Of a stretch of DNA of 25,401 nucleotides, positions 1 through 7,569 are shown in pieces (the first letter of the stretch is position 1; each line of letters starts with the position of its first letter). The position numbers were made by a program, and so were the translations under genes. Below the pieces are notes generated by a model. That model was not told where the DNA came from, searched no databases, and saw nothing but the letters and a program-made list of their open reading frames with translations. The stretch is taken from contig UQWS01000024.1 of the NCBI GenBank assembly GCA_900544875.1, positions 1-25,401 on the forward strand. The letters are read 5' to 3'. The stretch comes from an uncultured Collinsella sp. GTDB lineage: Bacteria; Actinomycetota; Coriobacteriia; Coriobacteriales; Coriobacteriaceae.

Positions 1-39
1 TCTGATGGTGTCGACGTCAATGGTATACGGGTGCATCAT
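1..39 (-). CDS. Possible 5' end of a divergent gene cut by the left edge
   Basis: On the minus strand, two consecutive ATG codons (39-37 and 36-34) open a frame that stays open to the window edge and reads MMHPYTIDVDTIR. The peptide looks protein-like and the position is right for a gene divergent from ribU. Upstream there is only a weak purine-rich patch (GAAGA) as a ribosome site, and no convincing promoter. Thirteen codons cannot identify a family, so no function is proposed. It may be a chance opening. Confidence 0.22.
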   Translation of the reverse strand, partial: MMHPYTIDVDTIR

Positions 40-303
40 CGACGTCTTCAATACAGAAAATATCAGTGCGGAATGTTCCGGAGAGAAACCCCGTCACGCC
101 CCCGGATCCCCTGCGTTTACGGCCTTGAGGTCGGCGTGGGCGGAGATCGTGGCTGATGGGGATACGTGTCCCGGTCGCTGTTTCGCGGCTTTGCCGCGAA
201 AGGCGCGTTACTTTGGCGTGGACGGAGAACGGGGTTATCGCGTTAACTTGTCCCGCTCGCATTTCTGGAGCGTTCCCCCCGCCATAAATTAGCCTCAGCA
301 TAC
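40..303. other. Upstream intergenic region with a perfect hairpin
   Basis: No convincing gene lies here. An open frame at 5-292 has no ribosome site and recognisable family. The one clear structure is a perfect inverted repeat: TTTCGCGGC at 181-189, a TTT loop, and GCCGCGAAA at 193-201. Neither strand has a T-run after it, so it is not an ordinary intrinsic terminator. It may be a small extragenic palindrome or a leader structure of an unseen divergent transcript. Confidence 0.6.
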
Positions 304-331
304 TTGCACGAATACCCTCTCGTGCTACACT
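304..331 (+). promoter_or_regulatory. Promoter of the riboflavin-uptake operon
   Basis: TTGCAC (304-309) and TACACT (326-331) are separated by 16 bp. This is a good housekeeping-sigma promoter. The predicted start at about 338 falls just before the FMN aptamer, as expected for a riboswitch leader. Confidence 0.7.
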
Positions 332-341
332 TGCAGTTGCT

Positions 342-518
342 GTTTCAGGGCGGGGTGGAATTCCCCACTGGCGGTAAATTGGGCGGTGCCAAAGGGGTGC
401 CGTGGCGCAGGCGAGGACCTGCGTCGAGCCGATGAGTCCGCGACCCGTGCGTGTGTTGGTTCGCATGCCGGCTGAACTGGTGAGATCCCAGTACCAACGG
501 TTAGAGTCCGGATGAAAG
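342..518 (+). promoter_or_regulatory. FMN riboswitch (RFN element)
   Basis: The conserved RFN blocks appear in order: the 5' core TCAGGGCGGGGTGGAATTCC with the following CCCACTGGCGGTAAAT, the middle GAGTCCGCGACCC block (434-446), then GGTGAGATCCCAGTACC and the closing AGAGTCCGGATGAAAGA (503-519). FMN binding normally turns off riboflavin synthesis or uptake genes. The aptamer ends only about 15 bases before the ribU start, and its 3' edge runs into the Shine-Dalgarno region (518-526). There is no separate terminator hairpin between them. This suggests control by masking the ribosome site; that mode is inferred. Confidence 0.95.
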
Positions 519-533
519 AGGCAGGTGATCTTA

Positions 534-1124
534 ATGTCTGAACAGTCGCAGCATATCCATTTTGAGAACACGAATAGGTGGAGCACCAAACAGCTCGTTA
601 CCATGGCGCTGATGTGTGCCTTGGGCGCCCTGTTTATGTACGTGCAGCTGCCTATCCTTCCTTCGGCGCCGTTTTTGACGTATGACCCGTCGCTGGTGCC
701 GGCGATGGTGTGCGGTTTTGCGTATGGTCCTGGCGCCGGTACTGCTGTTGCCGCTATGGCGATTGTTATCCATGCGCTTACCACGGGCGATTGGGTCGGC
801 GCACTTATGAACCTGGTTGCTACGCTGGGCTACATTCTGCCCGCGGCTATCGTGTACCAGAAGATGCATACCTATAAGGGTGCCGTGATTGGCCTAGTGT
901 TCGGTGTCATTGCCGCTACGGCGTTGTCTATGGTCGCAAACCTTACCATTGGCGTATGGTTCTGGTATGGCTCGGTCGATGTGATCGCCCCGCTTATGAT
1001 TCCTGCCGTGCTGCCGTTCAACCTTATCAAGACCGTGCTTAACTCGGTGTTGACGCTAGCGGTGTATAAAGCAGTCTCCAACCTCATCACGCCTAAAAAG
1101 GACCAGGTCAAAGGCCGCGCATGA
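534..1124 (+). CDS. ribU: Riboflavin ECF transporter substrate-binding subunit RibU
   Basis: This is the integral membrane S-component that binds riboflavin and docks onto the shared ECF module. The 196-residue protein is almost wholly hydrophobic, with about six membrane segments. It carries the RibU-type signature around residues 43-70, FLTYDPSLVPAMVCGFAYGP, close to the family's F-x-x-Y-D-x-S-D-x-P-x-x-x-x-G-F. Start: ATG 534 follows an AGGTG-type ribosome site at 523-527. An in-frame GTG at 525 would sit inside that site. The FMN riboswitch directly upstream supports riboflavin specificity. Its last codons overlap the ecfA start (ATGA), so the ATPase gene is translationally coupled. Confidence 0.93.
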   Translation: MSEQSQHIHFENTNRWSTKQLVTMALMCALGALFMYVQLPILPSAPFLTYDPSLVPAMVCGFAYGPGAGTAVAAMAIVIHALTTGDWVGALMNLVATLGYILPAAIVYQKMHTYKGAVIGLVFGVIAATALSMVANLTIGVWFWYGSVDVIAPLMIPAVLPFNLIKTVLNSVLTLAVYKAVSNLITPKKDQVKGRA

Positions 1125-3025
1125 TTGAGTGTCGGGGCGTTTCCTTTAGCTATGACGGTGCCGTGTCGGCACTCGACGGTGTCGATCTGAACATCGAGGA
1201 CGGGGAGTTTTTCTGCATCCTCGGTGGCAATGGGTCGGGCAAGTCGACGTTTGCCAAGCATCTGAATGCGCTGCTGCAGCCCGATGCGGGCACGGTACGT
1301 ATCAACGGTATGGATGCGTCCGATCCCGAGCTGGTCTACGACATTCGTTCGACCGCAGGCATGGTGTTCCAGAATCCCGACGACCAGCTGGTGGCAACGC
1401 TTGTCGAAGATGACGTTGCGTTCGGTCCCGAAAACCTTGGCGTGCCATCGGCGCAAATTGCGCAGCGCGTACGCGAGGCGCTGAAGGGCGTGGGCCTGGT
1501 GGGCTTTGAGCGCCACGAGACCCATGCGCTTTCGGGCGGCCAAAAGCAGCGCGTGGCGCTTGCCGGCGTGCTCACCATGGAACCGCGCGTGCTCATATTG
1601 GACGAGGCTTCCTCGATGCTCGATCCGCGTGGACGCAAGGGCCTCATGAAGGCTTGCCGCGCGTTGCACGCTCGCGGCATGACCATCGTGATGATTACGC
1701 ACTTTATGGAAGAGGCCGCCGAGGCCGATCGTGTCGCGGTGTTTCGGGCGGGGCGCGTTGCCATGCTCGGTAAGCCCGAGGAAATCTTGACGCGGGCAGA
1801 CGAACTTGCGCAGCTCAACCTGGATATGCCGGCGTCGTGCTGTCTGGGCAGGTCGCTTCGTGCGAAGGGTGTGCCCGTTTGCGCACAGGTGCGTGAGGCG
1901 GATATGGTCGCCGAGATTGCGCAGGCTTATGCCGAGCGAAGTGGGGCAGACATCGCGGGGCAGTCTTCCGTATCCCAGTTGGAAATCGCTGACGGCACTG
2001 TTCCGGTAGACAACGAGGGCAACGCGTCGGAGCCCGTCATCGAGCTATCCCGTGTTTCGTACAGTTATTCGCTCAGTCCGCGCGAGCGCCGCCGCTGGCA
2101 TAAGCGCTCGGCCACTGCGGGCAAATCGAACAAACAGGCTCTCTGGGGAAACGACCCCAGCAGCCCGTGGGCGCTGCGCGATGTATCGCTGACGGTGCGT
2201 CGCGGCGAGTTCCTGGGTTTGGCAGGTCATACCGGTTCGGGTAAGTCGACGCTGGTCCAGCATCTCAACGGTTTGATTCGTCCCCAGGAGGGAAGCGTTT
2301 GCGCGCTGGGGCTCGATCTGTCAAACAAGAAAGACGCCGCCGCGGTTAAGGCCAAGGTCGGCGTGGTGTTTCAGTATCCTGAGCGTCAGCTGTTTGCCGA
2401 AACCGTGGCGCAGGACGTGGCGTTTGGTCCGCACAACCTTGGCTTGCCGCAAGATGAAGTCGACCGTCGTGTCGAGTCATCGCTCTCGCGCGTGGGCCTC
2501 GATCTTTCCACGGTCGGCGACAAGAGTCCCTTTGAGCTTTCGGGCGGTCAGCAACGGCGTGTGGCATTCGCCGGCGTGCTCGCCATGGAGCCCGAAGTCC
2601 TGGTGCTCGATGAACCCATGGCGGGGCTCGATCCGGCTGCCCGCAGGGATTTCCTAGGGCTCATCGATCGGCTCCATCGCGAGGGCCTGACCGTTGTCAT
2701 GGTTTCGCACAGCATGGATGACCTGGCCAATTGCTGCGACCGCATCGTCGTAATGAACGAAGGCGCGGTGTTTGCCGAGGGAACCCCCGCGCAGGTGTTT
2801 GCGCATGCCGATGAGCTCAAGTCGATCGGCTTGGGCGTTCCCGCCGCCCAGCGTATGGCGCTGGCGCTTACGGAGGTGGGCGTGCCGCTGCGTCGCGGCG
2901 GGCTCTATACGGTTGAGTTGTTGGCCGACGAGTTGGCAAATTTGCTGATCGGTCGCTCAGACGGTTCTTCTAACGTCTCGGACATTGCTAAATCCAAGAC
3001 GGTCGCGCGAGAGGAGGGCTGCTGA
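1121..3025 (+). CDS. ecfA: Fused energy-coupling factor ATPase EcfA1-EcfA2
   Basis: One 634-residue chain carries two complete ABC ATPase domains that drive ECF vitamin uptake. Most bacteria use two proteins of about 280 residues. Domain 1 has Walker A GGNGSGKST (35-43), Q-loop FQNPDDQL (near 83), signature LSGGQ (137-141) and Walker B LILDEASSMLDP, which resembles EcfA1. Domain 2 has Walker A GHTGSGKST (369-377), FQYPERQL, LSGGQ (473-477) and VLDEPMAGLDP, which resembles EcfA2. Between them lies a linker (about 235-300), and an Arg/Lys/Trp-rich insert (about 312-345) lies near the start of domain 2. Both nucleotide sites look intact. The gene overlaps ribU upstream by four bases and ecfT downstream by one (TGATG). 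Confidence 0.93.
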   Translation: MIECRGVSFSYDGAVSALDGVDLNIEDGEFFCILGGNGSGKSTFAKHLNALLQPDAGTVRINGMDASDPELVYDIRSTAGMVFQNPDDQLVATLVEDDVAFGPENLGVPSAQIAQRVREALKGVGLVGFERHETHALSGGQKQRVALAGVLTMEPRVLILDEASSMLDPRGRKGLMKACRALHARGMTIVMITHFMEEAAEADRVAVFRAGRVAMLGKPEEILTRADELAQLNLDMPASCCLGRSLRAKGVPVCAQVREADMVAEIAQAYAERSGADIAGQSSVSQLEIADGTVPVDNEGNASEPVIELSRVSYSYSLSPRERRRWHKRSATAGKSNKQALWGNDPSSPWALRDVSLTVRRGEFLGLAGHTGSGKSTLVQHLNGLIRPQEGSVCALGLDLSNKKDAAAVKAKVGVVFQYPERQLFAETVAQDVAFGPHNLGLPQDEVDRRVESSLSRVGLDLSTVGDKSPFELSGGQQRRVAFAGVLAMEPEVLVLDEPMAGLDPAARRDFLGLIDRLHREGLTVVMVSHSMDDLANCCDRIVVMNEGAVFAEGTPAQVFAHADELKSIGLGVPAAQRMALALTEVGVPLRRGGLYTVELLADELANLLIGRSDGSSNVSDIAKSKTVAREEGC

Positions 3026-3825
3026 TGGAGGCGTTTTCGTTTGGCAGCTACTATCCCGGCGATAGTGCAATCCACCGCCTGGACCCGCGAACCAAGTTGC
3101 TCTTGGGCTTTGTGTTTCTGATCACGACGCTCACGGTCAGTGGCTTCCGCGGACTGGCCCCGGTCGCAATTTTCGTTGTGCTGACCTATGCCGTGTCTCG
3201 GGTGCCGGTTCGTCGCGTTCTGTCGTCGATGGCGCCGCTGCTGGCAATCGTCGTCGTGGTCGCGGTGCTCAACTTGTTTACCGATCAGAGTGGGCGCATC
3301 CTGTGGCAGCTCGGCTTTCTGCAGATAAGCGAGGGCTCACTGCGTTCTGCCGCCTTTATGGCGTGCCGCCTGACGTTGATGATGGCCGGCATGAGCGCCA
3401 TTACACTCACCACGCCGACACTCGACCTCACCGCGGGCTTTGAACGTCTGCTCGCACCATTTGCGCGCGTGGGGCTCCCTGCGCACGAGCTCGGCATGAT
3501 TATGGGTATCGCGCTGCGCTTTATGCCGCAGTTTGCCACCGAGATGAAGCAGACGGCCGATGCGCAAGCGAGCCGCGGTGCGCGCGTGACGGGAGGCCCG
3601 CTCGGCGGCGTGCGTATGCTCGGCAGTGTGGCGATTCCGCTGTTCACGGGCGTGTTCCGTCATGCCGAGACGCTTTCAGCCGCCATGGATGCCCGTTGCT
3701 ATCATGGCGAGCAGGGCCGCACACGTCTGCATGCGCTTGCATTTGACCGCAGCGATGCGTTGGCGGCGGTGGTGACGGCGTTGCTGCTCATCTGCGTCAT
3801 CCTCATCAACCTTCAACTTGTTTAG
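3025..3825 (+). CDS. ecfT: ECF transporter transmembrane subunit EcfT
   Basis: This is the membrane scaffold that couples the EcfA pair to the S-component. The 266 residues hold several hydrophobic segments, mainly in the first 130 residues and at the C-terminus. The two coupling-helix signatures of the family are present: QASRGAR near residue 180 and DARCYHGE near 222, matching the paired A-R-G-type motifs that contact the ATPases. It starts at ATG 3025, overlapping the ecfA stop by one base, with GAGGAGGG just upstream. With the preceding two genes it makes a complete ECF transporter. If the S-component is exchanged, this T/A module could also serve other vitamin binders (known for group II ECF systems). 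Confidence 0.92.
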   Translation: MEAFSFGSYYPGDSAIHRLDPRTKLLLGFVFLITTLTVSGFRGLAPVAIFVVLTYAVSRVPVRRVLSSMAPLLAIVVVVAVLNLFTDQSGRILWQLGFLQISEGSLRSAAFMACRLTLMMAGMSAITLTTPTLDLTAGFERLLAPFARVGLPAHELGMIMGIALRFMPQFATEMKQTADAQASRGARVTGGPLGGVRMLGSVAIPLFTGVFRHAETLSAAMDARCYHGEQGRTRLHALAFDRSDALAAVVTALLLICVILINLQLV

Positions 3826-3855
3826 GCGCGATTCGAGCGCAAGAAAGGGGTCCCT

Positions 3856-4302
3856 ATGACCGACAACGACCGCACGGCTCAGCTTGAGCGCGCCTGTTCA
3901 TATCTCAGGCGCATTCCGGCGTGGTATCTGGCCACGACCGATGTGGCCGACGGGCATCAGCCTCGCGTGAGGCCGTTTTCGTTTGCCATGGTCGATGACG
4001 GCAAGCTGTGGTTTTGCACATCGCGCGACAAGGATGTGTGGGCGGAGCTGAGTGCGAATCCCAAGTTTGAACTCTCGGGCTGGAAGCCGGGGGAGTGCTG
4101 GATCGTGTTGACCGGCGAGGCCGCACTTGAGGACGACGCAGTTGCGAGCGACAAGGTGCGTCAAGCGGGTTTTAAGCACATGGTGGGCATCGGTGAGGAA
4201 CACGAGAGCGTCAACGACGGCCGCCTTGCTTTCTTTTCGGTCCGCAACATTGCCGCGCGCTTTTGTGATATCGACGGCAGCGAGGAGCGCCTGGAGCTCT
4301 AA
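3856..4302 (+). CDS. PNPOx-like FMN-binding split-barrel protein (copy 1)
   Basis: A small 148-residue protein of the pyridoxamine 5'-phosphate oxidase-like split-barrel superfamily, whose members usually bind FMN or a related cofactor as dimers. Recognisable blocks are PAWYLATT near residue 17, PRVRPFSF near 35, DGKLWFCTSRDKDVWAEL near 47 and the C-terminal strand LAFFSVRNIAARFCDID. The substrate is not predictable. It starts 30 bp after ecfT with AGAAAGGGG as ribosome site, so it is probably co-transcribed under the FMN riboswitch. It is a clear tandem paralogue of the next gene. A role as an FMN-dependent reductase or flavin-binding protein is inferred from fold and context. Confidence 0.82.
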   Translation: MTDNDRTAQLERACSYLRRIPAWYLATTDVADGHQPRVRPFSFAMVDDGKLWFCTSRDKDVWAELSANPKFELSGWKPGECWIVLTGEAALEDDAVASDKVRQAGFKHMVGIGEEHESVNDGRLAFFSVRNIAARFCDIDGSEERLEL

Positions 4303-4346
4303 CAAGCACAAACCAGGCTCCCAAACTAGCTAGTACAGGAGGAAAC

Positions 4347-4757
4347 GTGGACGGATTGAATACGGTTTTGGAGTATCTGACGTCGGTGCCGGCGTGGTAT
4401 CTGGCGACGAGCGTGGACGGGCAGCCACATGTGCGTCCGTTTTCGTTTGCGCAGATTCAGGACGGCAGGCTGTGGTTTGTGACAGCGCGCACTAAAGATG
4501 TGTGGCAGGAGCTGCTGCAAAACCAGCGCTTTGAGGCCACGAGTTGGTGGCCGGGCCATGGCTGGCTCATCTTGCGCGGGCGTGCCGGCTTGGATGACCG
4601 GGCTTTAGACGAAATGCGCGAAGCCGGTTGGAAGCATCTAGAGCGCCTGGGCGAGCACTATGAGGGGCCTAACGACCCCACGCTCGTCTTCTTTAGCGTC
4701 GAGGATCCCGAGGCTTTTATCTGCAATCACGACGAATGGGTGCCGGTCGAGCTCTAG
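4347..4757 (+). CDS. PNPOx-like FMN-binding split-barrel protein (copy 2)
   Basis: A 136-residue paralogue of the preceding protein, aligning along its whole length: PAWYLATS, PHVRPFSF, DGRLWFVTARTKDVWQEL and LVFFSVEDPEAFICN match the corresponding blocks in the same order. The start is GTG 4347, preceded by a consensus AGGAGG at 4337-4342 with a short 4-base spacer; no better in-frame start is near. It lies 44 bp after copy 1 and ends before a large hairpin, so it is probably the last gene of the riboflavin-uptake operon. The two copies differ most in the last third, which may reflect different substrates. No specific reaction can be assigned. Confidence 0.82.
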   Translation: MDGLNTVLEYLTSVPAWYLATSVDGQPHVRPFSFAQIQDGRLWFVTARTKDVWQELLQNQRFEATSWWPGHGWLILRGRAGLDDRALDEMREAGWKHLERLGEHYEGPNDPTLVFFSVEDPEAFICNHDEWVPVEL

Positions 4758-4794
4758 CCAGCTGGCTCATCCTAACAACTTGGTTTTCGCATGG

Positions 4795-4848
4795 GCGGGC
4801 CCCGTATTGCCCGGCGCCGTTAGGAGCGCCGGTCAATACGGGGCCCGC
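4795..4848 (+). terminator. Large two-tier hairpin ending the riboflavin operon
   Basis: The outer stem pairs 4795-4809 with 4834-4848 perfectly (15 bp). After one C/T mismatch, an inner stem pairs CCGGCGC (4811-4817) with GCGCCGG (4826-4832) around an 8-base loop. The downstream sequence is only mildly T-rich (CCATTTGTC). It probably ends transcription before the arginine operon, but the long perfect stem and weak U-tract also fit a Rho-blocking or repeat-derived hairpin. Confidence 0.6.
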
Positions 4849-4892
4849 TCCATTTGTCAATTCCTTCAAGCGAATGTGTCGGGAATGTTTCA

Positions 4893-4929
4893 ATGCATGA
4901 ATATGTAAACCATTTACGTGTTAATGCAT
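4893..4929 (+). promoter_or_regulatory. Two facing ARG-box-like operators upstream of argC
   Basis: ATGCATGAATATGTAAAC lies at 4893-4910. The reverse strand of 4912-4929 reads ATGCATTAACACGTAAAT. The two match at 14 of 18 positions and both resemble actinobacterial ArgR boxes built on ATGCAT-type half sites. Box centres are 19 bp apart, close to the side-by-side spacing of known ARG-box pairs. They sit directly upstream of the candidate -10, where ArgR with arginine would block RNA polymerase. No argR gene is in this window. Confidence 0.55.
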
Positions 4930-4936
4930 CTTTTGG

Positions 4937-4945
4937 TGCTAAAGT
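4937..4945 (+). promoter_or_regulatory. Extended -10 of the arginine operon
   Basis: TGC-TAAAGT (4937-4945) is an extended -10 element. The -35 region is poor and would overlap the second ARG-box-like site. The transcript would start near 4952, about 60 bases before argC. Confidence 0.45.
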
Positions 4946-5014
4946 TTCAACCCACTTCATAACGACCGCTGCGAAATGCGCATCGGTGCATAAATCGCAG
5001 ACAAGGAGTCTGAT

Positions 5015-6085
5015 ATGTCTTTGAAGGTTGGAATCGTCGGCGCGGCTGGATATGCCGGAGCTGAGCTCATTCGCCTCGTGCTCGGTCATCCCGAGTTTGA
5101 ACTTGTCGCCATTACGTCCAACGCCGATGCCGGCCAGCCGTTGTCTGCGGTGTACCCGAGCTTCACCGGCGTAAGCGATCTTGTCTTCACGACGCATGAT
5201 GCCCCCGAGCTCAAGAACTGCGACGCGGTATTTTTGGCCGTGCCGCACACGGCTGCCATGGCTCAGGTGCCCGCCCTGCTTGCCGCGGGAGTCTCCTGCA
5301 TTGACCTCTCGGCCGACTATCGCCTGAGCGATCCGGCCACCTTTGAGGCCTGGTATGCCGCCGAGCATACGAGCCCCGAGTTGCTCAAGACCCGCGCTTT
5401 TGGCCTGCCCGAGCTGTTCTGTCAGGACTTAGAGACCGCTGCTTCCAGCCATGCCGCCGGAAAGCCCGTTTTGGTCGCCTGCGCCGGCTGCTATCCCACC
5501 GCAACGAGTCTTGCTGCTGCTCCTGCCGTGCGTGCGGGCTGGGTGGCAGAGAACGGTCCCGTGATTGTCGATGCCATCAGCGGTGTGACGGGTGCCGGTA
5601 AGTCCTGTAACGCTCGCACCCATTTTTGTAGCGCAGACGAGAACCTGGAGGCCTATGGCGTAGGCAAGCATCGCCACACGCCCGAGATTGAGCAAATCCT
5701 TGGCCTGACCGATCGCGTCGTCTTTACCCCGCACCTGGCACCGCTCAAGCGCGGCCTGCTTTCCACGGTGACGATGCCGCTCGCGCCGCAGGCCATCGAC
5801 TCCTTGGCTCTTGAGGACGTTGTCGACTATTACAAGCAGTTCTATGCCGGTCACACCTTTGTGCGCGTGCTCGATGCCAACCAACAGCCCAAGACGGCTT
5901 CGGTCGTCGGCACCAACGCCGCCCAGATCGGCCTCGCGCTCAACAAGCGCGCGGGCGTGCTGGTGGCGACGGGCGCCATCGACAATCTGTGCAAGGGCGC
6001 TGCGGGCCAAGCAGTCCAGTGCGCCAATATCGTCTTTGGCTTTGACGAGCGACGAGGCTTGCCCACAGTGGCGTGCCCGGTGTAG
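5015..6085 (+). CDS. argC: N-acetyl-gamma-glutamyl-phosphate reductase
   Basis: Third step of arginine synthesis: NADPH-dependent reduction of N-acetylglutamyl phosphate to the semialdehyde. The 356 residues match the family's usual length. The N-terminal dinucleotide-binding motif VGIVGAAGYAGAELIRL starts near residue 5. The active-site cysteine is in CAGCYPTA (Cys159), followed by the substrate loop SGVTGAGK (near 190) and the conserved GKHRHTPEI (near 220). ATG 5015 has AAGGAG about 7 bases upstream. It is first in an argC-argJ-argB-argD cluster, with ARG-box-like sites in front. Confidence 0.97.
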   Translation: MSLKVGIVGAAGYAGAELIRLVLGHPEFELVAITSNADAGQPLSAVYPSFTGVSDLVFTTHDAPELKNCDAVFLAVPHTAAMAQVPALLAAGVSCIDLSADYRLSDPATFEAWYAAEHTSPELLKTRAFGLPELFCQDLETAASSHAAGKPVLVACAGCYPTATSLAAAPAVRAGWVAENGPVIVDAISGVTGAGKSCNARTHFCSADENLEAYGVGKHRHTPEIEQILGLTDRVVFTPHLAPLKRGLLSTVTMPLAPQAIDSLALEDVVDYYKQFYAGHTFVRVLDANQQPKTASVVGTNAAQIGLALNKRAGVLVATGAIDNLCKGAAGQAVQCANIVFGFDERRGLPTVACPV

Positions 6086-6219
6086 CACATTCGATTGTTA
6101 ACGATTTGGTAGTCGGGCATCGAGTGGGGCGCCACTCTTAAGCTGGTCTCATGATCACGACTGGCATGGCGCACCAACCGATGTCCGTTTTTTGTTTGAC
6201 ATAAGGAGTCATAAAGACG

Positions 6220-7488
6220 ATGAATACCGAGCTGTTTGATATCAAGATTCGCGCCGTCGAGGGTGGCGTTACGGCTGCGGCTGGTTTTAAGGCTGCAGGC
6301 ATCCACGCTGGGTTCCGCAAGAACCCCGAGCGTCTGGATTACGCGCTCGTCGTGCCCGATAAACCCTGTCCCGGTGCCGGCGTGTTTACCACCAATCGCT
6401 TTTGCGCGGCGCCCGTGCAGGTGAGCCGTGCCAACCTGGGCGGTGCCGACAAGGGCTACGGAATCATCGCCGGCGTTTCGGTTAACTCTGGCAATGCTAA
6501 CGCCGCCACGGGTGAGACCGGCCTTGCATGCGCGCGCGAGACGTGCAGCATCGCATCGCAGGTCATCGGCTGCGAGCCCCAACAGATTCTGGTTGCCTCC
6601 ACGGGTGTGATTGGCCAGATTCTGCCGACCGACACGTTTGAGACCGCCATTCCTGCTGCCTACGAGGCGCTCTCCGCCCACGGTGGCGCCGATGCCGCTC
6701 GCGCCATCATGACGACCGACACGCACTCCAAGGAGTACGCCGTGTCCTACGTCAGTGAGGCTGCGGGTCATGCGGGCAACGCCTATACGGTGGGCGGCAT
6801 GTGCAAGGGCTCGGGCATGATCATGCCCAACATGGCCACCATGATCGCAGTTATCACCACCGATGCCCCCGTCGAGCCTGCGGCACTTCATGCCCTGCTG
6901 CTCTCGACCGTCAAACAGACCTTTAACAAGGTAACGGTCGATTCCGACACCTCGACCAACGACACCTGCATCATGCTTGCCTCCGGCGCCGCTGCCGCAG
7001 ATGCCGAGCCTATCGTCGAGGGCTCTGATGCCTTTGACGAGTTGACATTTGCCGTGCACGAGGTGTGCGAGAGCCTGGCGCGCAATATCGCCGCCGATGG
7101 TGAGGGCGCATCCAAGCTTGTTACGGTCAACGTTACCGGCGCTGTGAACGACGAGGAGGCCGATATCGCCGCCCGTGCCGTTGCCAACTCGCCGCTCGTT
7201 AAGACCTGCATCGCCGGCCACGACTGCAACTGGGGCCGCGTTGCTATGGCGCTCGGTAAGTGCGGCGTAAAGTTTAATCAGGAAGACGTTTCCATCGACA
7301 TGATGGGCATGCCTGTCTGTCGCGACGGTCTGACTGTTCCCTTTGACGAGGACGAGGCTCTACGACGTTTCGAGGCGCCAGAGATCGTGATCTCGGCCGA
7401 CCTGGGCGCAGGCGACGCGGCAACGACCGTGTGGACCTGCGACCTCACGCATGAGTACATCTCCATCAACGGCGACTACCGTTCCTAG
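6220..7488 (+). CDS. argJ: Glutamate N-acetyltransferase (ornithine acetyltransferase) ArgJ
   Basis: ArgJ moves acetyl groups from N-acetylornithine to glutamate and so recycles acetyl in the cyclic arginine pathway. The 422-residue proprotein is self-cleaved into alpha and beta chains. The cleavage motif KGSGMIMPNMATM is present, with Ala206-Thr207 as the expected scission point and Thr207 as nucleophile. Other family blocks are TGVIGQ (near residue 128), DSDTSTNDT (near 245) and the C-terminal DLTHEYISINGDYRS. ATG 6220 follows AAGGAG (6203-6208) at a rather long 11-base spacing. A 134-bp gap separates it from argC. Whether it also makes acetylglutamate from acetyl-CoA cannot be told from sequence. 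No argA is visible here. Confidence 0.97.
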   Translation: MNTELFDIKIRAVEGGVTAAAGFKAAGIHAGFRKNPERLDYALVVPDKPCPGAGVFTTNRFCAAPVQVSRANLGGADKGYGIIAGVSVNSGNANAATGETGLACARETCSIASQVIGCEPQQILVASTGVIGQILPTDTFETAIPAAYEALSAHGGADAARAIMTTDTHSKEYAVSYVSEAAGHAGNAYTVGGMCKGSGMIMPNMATMIAVITTDAPVEPAALHALLLSTVKQTFNKVTVDSDTSTNDTCIMLASGAAAADAEPIVEGSDAFDELTFAVHEVCESLARNIAADGEGASKLVTVNVTGAVNDEEADIAARAVANSPLVKTCIAGHDCNWGRVAMALGKCGVKFNQEDVSIDMMGMPVCRDGLTVPFDEDEALRRFEAPEIVISADLGAGDAATTVWTCDLTHEYISINGDYRS

Positions 7489-7569
7489 ATTCCGGGCACG
7501 CTGCGCATCTTGCCGCGATTGCGGACAGCGGAGCACGGCGCGATAATGATACGAAAGACGAGGCAGATT

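Noticed and set aside
5..292. 95-codon plus-strand frame at the left edge
   Set aside because: No ribosome site, runs through a perfect hairpin, no family resemblance, and composition unlike the neighbouring genes.
17..784. 255-codon minus-strand frame over the riboswitch and ribU start
   Set aside because: It is antisense to a clear FMN riboswitch and ribU, and its composition is not protein-like.
6122..6137. GAGTGG/CCACTC hairpin between argC and argJ as a terminator
   Set aside because: Only six pairs and no T-run; termination in the middle of the arg operon is not supported.
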